From contig CAZKBH010000014.1 in the NCBI GenBank assembly GCA_964550795.1, positions 1-64,000 on the forward strand: a stretch of 64,000 nt of DNA. The letters run 5' to 3'. Both the position numbers and the translations under genes were made by a program. This document shows, in pieces, positions 61,343 through 64,000 of the stretch (within the stretch, counting starts at the first letter, position 1; each line of letters begins with the position of its first letter). The notes beneath the pieces are model-generated. The model worked only from the letters and a program-made list of their open reading frames with translations. It was not told the origin of the DNA and searched no databases. The stretch is from M3007 sp964550795 (GTDB taxonomy: Bacteria; Bacteroidota; Bacteroidia; Chitinophagales; Saprospiraceae).

Positions 61343-61957
61343 ATGAAACATTTTTTAACCTGTCTGACTTTTTTGTGCTGCCCTACCCTACCCTGTTTTG
61401 CACAAACGGAGTTGCTTGCAAAACGCCCGGCGCATTTGATTGTGCAGAGTGGAATTGGGCTGCAATACCTCAATAGTAACTTCAAATTCTTCTCCATTTC
61501 GATTGAGAGACCCCTTAGCGAACACTGGAGCGTAGGTCTTTTGTGGAATCACCTTTTCCCTTCGCAGCAACAGCAAGCGTTTCCCTTTGATTTACCTGAT
61601 TCGTTTACAGGTGGTTATGAAGTGGGCGGATTTGCCAAATACTACTTGCACGGCAGGTTTTCTGGTCGCAAAAGCGGTCTTTACTTTGGGCCTGATATTC
61701 GGTTTGGGGGACGCAAGTTCAAGCGCAATTCGAGCAGGTTCTTTCCTTCGGTGCCACCTTTTGAAAGTCTCATCTGTAGTGGGACTACCATCAAACTTTT
61801 GATGCGTTGGGGTTACCACAAACAATTGGACAATGCGGTTCTGGAAATTTTTGTCCCGATGGGTTTAGAGCGGTACCGTCCAGACAATACTGTTTTTGAT
61901 AGTAGCCACAATCGGTTTGTGATGATCCCTACTTTTCAAATGGGGCTGGCGTTTTGA
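61343..61957 (+). CDS. Outer-membrane beta-barrel protein
   Basis: 204 residues from ATG 61343 (MKHFLTCLTFLCCPTLPCFAQ, a signal peptide); the frame opens earlier at 61178 but overlaps the divergent AAA+ gene. The mature part alternates polar and hydrophobic residues in strand-like runs (HLIVQSGIGLQYLNSNFKFFSISIERPLSEHWSVGLLWNH, SGLYFGPDIRFGGRKF, FVMIPTFQMGLAF) and ends in Phe, as outer-membrane barrels do. About eight strands fit an OmpX/OmpW-size barrel. Ligand and function unknown. Confidence 0.75.
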   Translation: MKHFLTCLTFLCCPTLPCFAQTELLAKRPAHLIVQSGIGLQYLNSNFKFFSISIERPLSEHWSVGLLWNHLFPSQQQQAFPFDLPDSFTGGYEVGGFAKYYLHGRFSGRKSGLYFGPDIRFGGRKFKRNSSRFFPSVPPFESLICSGTTIKLLMRWGYHKQLDNAVLEIFVPMGLERYRPDNTVFDSSHNRFVMIPTFQMGLAF

Positions 61958-62101
61958 AGTGTAGAGAACGGGGATTTAAAGGTGATTTGCAAAATTTTGA
62001 AGCCAGCTTTTTGCACCAAACCCGGCGGTTCAATTGGCGGGACAACGAAGGATTGGTCATATTTGCCCTTTCGTTAAGTCTTTAAATCAAACATTTTGCA
62101 C

Positions 62102-62839
62102 ATGAAACTATCAATTCTCTGCTCCATTTTCATGCTTTTTGTCAGTTCCTTGTTGGCCCAAAAAACGGTCACCACTGATGAGCAAGCCTGGTTCGCCGTG
62201 TTCAACCAAACCCGCCTCAGCAAAAAATGGGGCCTCTGGTTCGACGCGCACCTCCGACTAAAAGATGACTTTGTAGGCGATTTCTCGCAAAGTATTGTCC
62301 GCTTTGGGCCGACCTACTTTTTGACCGACGATGTACGCCTGACCGCAGCGTATGCCTACGTCCACACTTTCCCAGGCCCAGGGCATGCGAACATTGGTTT
62401 GCCGGAACATCGGCCCTGGCAACAAGTGCTCTGGTACACCCGCTACCCGAAGGTTCGGCTTACCCAATCCTTCCGTTTGGAGGAGCGATACCGACGGAAA
62501 ACATTGACAGACAATGAATTAGGGGAAGGGTATAATTTCAGTTGGCGGCTTCGATACAATTTTTGGTTCTATACGCCCTTGACCAAAAAACAATTTGAGC
62601 CTGGCGGTCTGCAGTTTTTAGTCAACAATGAAATTTTCATCAGTTTTGGCAAAAACATCGTGTATAACCACTACGATCAGAACCGTCTTTTTGTCGGTCT
62701 GGTCTATCAAATAAACAAACAAGCTCAACTTCACGGCGGCTACATGAACCTCTACCAGCAACTTCCGATTGGCGATCAATTCCGGAATCAGCATACGGTT
62801 AGGGTGTTTTACTTTCATAATTTTGACCTCCGTAACTAA
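62102..62839 (+). CDS. DUF2490 outer-membrane protein
   Basis: 245 residues from ATG 62102 (MKLSILCSIFMLFVSSLLAQ, a signal peptide); a TTG six bases earlier is the alternative. The sequence matches DUF2490: EQAWFAVFNQTRLSKKWGLWFDAHLRLKDDFVGDFSQSIVRFGPTYFLTDDVRLTAAYAYVH, WQQVLWYTRYPKVRLTQSFRLEERYRR and FWFYTPLTKKQFEPGGLQFLVNNEIFISFGKN. About twelve strands are expected. Its role is unknown. It follows another outer-membrane gene on the same strand after ~140 bases. Confidence 0.85.
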   Translation: MKLSILCSIFMLFVSSLLAQKTVTTDEQAWFAVFNQTRLSKKWGLWFDAHLRLKDDFVGDFSQSIVRFGPTYFLTDDVRLTAAYAYVHTFPGPGHANIGLPEHRPWQQVLWYTRYPKVRLTQSFRLEERYRRKTLTDNELGEGYNFSWRLRYNFWFYTPLTKKQFEPGGLQFLVNNEIFISFGKNIVYNHYDQNRLFVGLVYQINKQAQLHGGYMNLYQQLPIGDQFRNQHTVRVFYFHNFDLRN

Positions 62840-63043
62840 GAGCCGATGAAATAAGTTTAGTAAATATTCCAGAAAACTCACTTCAGTAGAACGATTTTCA
62901 CCAACTTTGGGGGGCCGAAAAATGGCCCCAGCCTTGAGCTGATACAGGATTATGGCGAGCAAAAATGGACTGGATTTGTGTTTGAGGTTCTATGTTTTTA
63001 GGATTGACTTAGCCTTTCGAAATACCATTGAATAAAGCACCTG
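62840..63043. other. Intergenic region upstream of the MlaE-like gene
   Basis: 204 bases. It contains a short hairpin at 62911-62929 (GGGGCC, loop GAAAAAT, GGCCCC) without a T-tract. No open frame or clear -7 box was seen. Confidence 0.5.
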
Positions 63044-63811
63044 ATGATAGACCAAAGTAGCGATTTCAAATCATTTCTGCATGAAACTGGCGAAATTTCC
63101 CGTTTCGTGCTGCGCTTTTTTCGGGAAGCATTTCGCCCGCGCTATGAAGTGGCGGAGTTTGTACGTCAATGTTATGTGATTGGGTACAAGTCATTGCCGC
63201 TCGTCGCGCTCACCGCGTTTATCATTGGTTTGGTGCTGACGATGCAGTTGCGTCCAACGATGGTCAACTACGGGGTGGATGTGCAGATTCCGGCCATGGT
63301 GGGCGTCGCCATTGTTCGAGAGATCGGACCTATTCTTACGGCGCTTATTTTTGCGGGAAAAATTGGCTCCAGCATCGGGGCGGAACTAGGTTCCATGAAA
63401 GTAACGGAGCAGATAGACGCGATGGAAGTTTCGGGCACTAACCCGTTTAAATATCTAGTCGTGACGCGTACCCTGGCAGCCATGCTGATGATGCCGATAC
63501 TGGTTATTTTGGCAGATGCGATTGCCCTTTACGGCTCCTATTTAGGGGTGAATATTTACGAAACCCTCACGTTCAGACTGTTTTTTAAAAAAGTATTTGA
63601 CAATCTGGCCTACATTGATGTCATACCGGCATTTATCAAAACATTCTTTTTTGGATTTGCAGTGGGCATTGTTGGTTCTTACAAAGGCTATTATTCCCAA
63701 AAAGGAACAGAAGGCGTTGGACTATCGGCCAATTCGTCCGTAGTGGTGTCTTCTGTACTGATATTTATCATTGACCTGATTGCAGTGCAAATTGCGGATT
63801 TGTTTCAATAA
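63044..63811 (+). CDS. MlaE-type lipid ABC transporter permease
   Basis: 255 residues with about five membrane segments: LVALTAFIIGLVLTMQL (~65), the region near IPAMVGVAIVREIGPILTALIFAGKIGSSIGAELGSMKVTEQIDAMEVSGTNPFKYLVVTR (the conserved MlaE core with EIGP and GSMKVTEQIDAM), LAAMLMMPILVILADAIALYGSYLG, FIKTFFFGFAVGIVGSYKGYY and SVVVSSVLIFIIDLIAVQI. MlaE permeases, with MlaF and an MCE-domain protein, move phospholipids between inner and outer membranes. The ATPase gene follows after one base, so the pair is an operon; an MCE gene is expected beyond the window. Confidence 0.94.
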   Translation: MIDQSSDFKSFLHETGEISRFVLRFFREAFRPRYEVAEFVRQCYVIGYKSLPLVALTAFIIGLVLTMQLRPTMVNYGVDVQIPAMVGVAIVREIGPILTALIFAGKIGSSIGAELGSMKVTEQIDAMEVSGTNPFKYLVVTRTLAAMLMMPILVILADAIALYGSYLGVNIYETLTFRLFFKKVFDNLAYIDVIPAFIKTFFFGFAVGIVGSYKGYYSQKGTEGVGLSANSSVVVSSVLIFIIDLIAVQIADLFQ

Positions 63812-63812
63812 T

Positions 63813-64000
63813 ATGGGTGACCCAGTTATTAAAATAGAAAACCTTTGTAAGTCGTTCGGAACCAACCATGTTCTGGACCACTTCGACCTTTCGCTGTTTC
63901 GGGGAGAGAACCTGGTGGTGCTCGGCAAATCGGGTTCTGGCAAATCAGTTTTGATCAAATGCATCATCGGACTTATAGAACCCGAACATGGAAAAATTGA
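63813..64000 (+). CDS. MlaF-type ABC transporter ATP-binding protein, 3' partial
   Basis: ATG at 63813, one base after the stop of the MlaE-type permease gene. The visible 62 residues read MGDPVIKIENLCKSFGTNHV, then LDHFDLSLFRGENLVVL and Walker A GKSGSGKS followed by VLIKCIIGLIEPEHGKI, typical of the MlaF/MkL group of ABC ATPases. The window ends before the Q-loop, signature and Walker B, so the remainder cannot be checked. It should energise lipid transport by the permease encoded upstream. Confidence 0.9.
   Translation, partial: MGDPVIKIENLCKSFGTNHVLDHFDLSLFRGENLVVLGKSGSGKSVLIKCIIGLIEPEHGKI

Noticed and set aside
61195..61497. N-terminal extension of the AAA+ protein by 101 residues
   Set aside because: The extension is rich in Cys, His and Lys, overlaps the signal-peptide region of the divergent outer-membrane gene and lacks the composition of the rest; ATG 61194 fits better.
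62911..62929. Hairpin GGGGCC-loop-GGCCCC as a terminator
   Set aside because: The stem is only six bases and no T-tract follows on either strand.

Overview
The window looks like a chromosomal segment of a Bacteroidota bacterium, most likely from the Saprospiria (Saprospiraceae or Haliscomenobacter-like). The evidence is: at least six proteins ending in type IX secretion (T9SS) sorting domains of type A or type B; the cluster TPR protein - DUF4292 lipoprotein - EnvC-like protein; a Rho factor with a long disordered N-terminal insertion; Bacteroidota-type -7 boxes (TAnnTTTG) in front of many genes; few Shine-Dalgarno sequences; and GC near 50 percent. Two runs of exactly ten N (7949-7958 and 39500-39509) mark placeholder gaps in a draft assembly, and each lies inside a gene. 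No rRNA, tRNA or CRISPR array was seen.

Layout. 1-2.7 kb: the end of an HYR-repeat adhesin, followed by copies of a 31-bp palindrome and a truncated small gene. 2.7-10.3 kb: a secreted M23 peptidase, a low-GC FAD oxidoreductase flanked by imperfect direct repeats, and a TPR hybrid histidine kinase with a LytTR response regulator. 10.3-20.1 kb: a secreted subtilase and a 2277-residue T9SS type B adhesin. 20-32 kb: housekeeping and envelope genes (folP, a NarL-type regulator, purB, lipoproteins, an OmpA protein, a TlpA-like thioredoxin, etfBA with a bifunctional nuclease domain protein, TPR/DUF4292/EnvC) and a 52-codon gene at 32284-32442. 32.7-46.7 kb: a second subtilase, an MBL-fold hydrolase, an M28 peptidase, a GH25 lysozyme, rho, a MITE-like element, serS and a secreted peptidylarginine deiminase-like enzyme. 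46.9-55.2 kb: a Crp/Fnr regulator, an ECF sigma/FecR pair, a TPR-like protein, a small FN3 protein and a periplasmic M16 peptidase. 55.4-64 kb: a double ABC ATPase for peptide uptake, a membrane protein with an M15-like domain, a double CbxX-type AAA+ protein, two outer-membrane proteins and the start of an MlaE/MlaF lipid transport operon.

How the genes work together. The region is rich in secreted hydrolases and surface adhesins exported by T9SS (genes at 1, 2740, 10343, 13275, 32762 and 44956). Periplasmic proteases (M28, M16), cell-wall enzymes (M23, EnvC, GH25) and peptide uptake ATPases fit a protein-degrading, surface-attached life style.

The strongest unusual signal is at 55698-55956. 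There, 37 copies of a 7-bp unit, 13 in one orientation and 24 in the other, sit in frame inside the first nucleotide-binding domain of the peptide ABC ATPase. Because seven is not a multiple of three, loss or gain of one unit would switch the reading frame, so this could be a phase-variable locus or a recent repeat invasion. Other items for a second look are the MITE-like element with TA ends (43412-43573), the AAA+ protein with a duplicated N-terminal domain (58543-61194), a duplicated promoter-like block (51148-51433), the overlooked small gene and the low-GC FAD gene between direct repeats.
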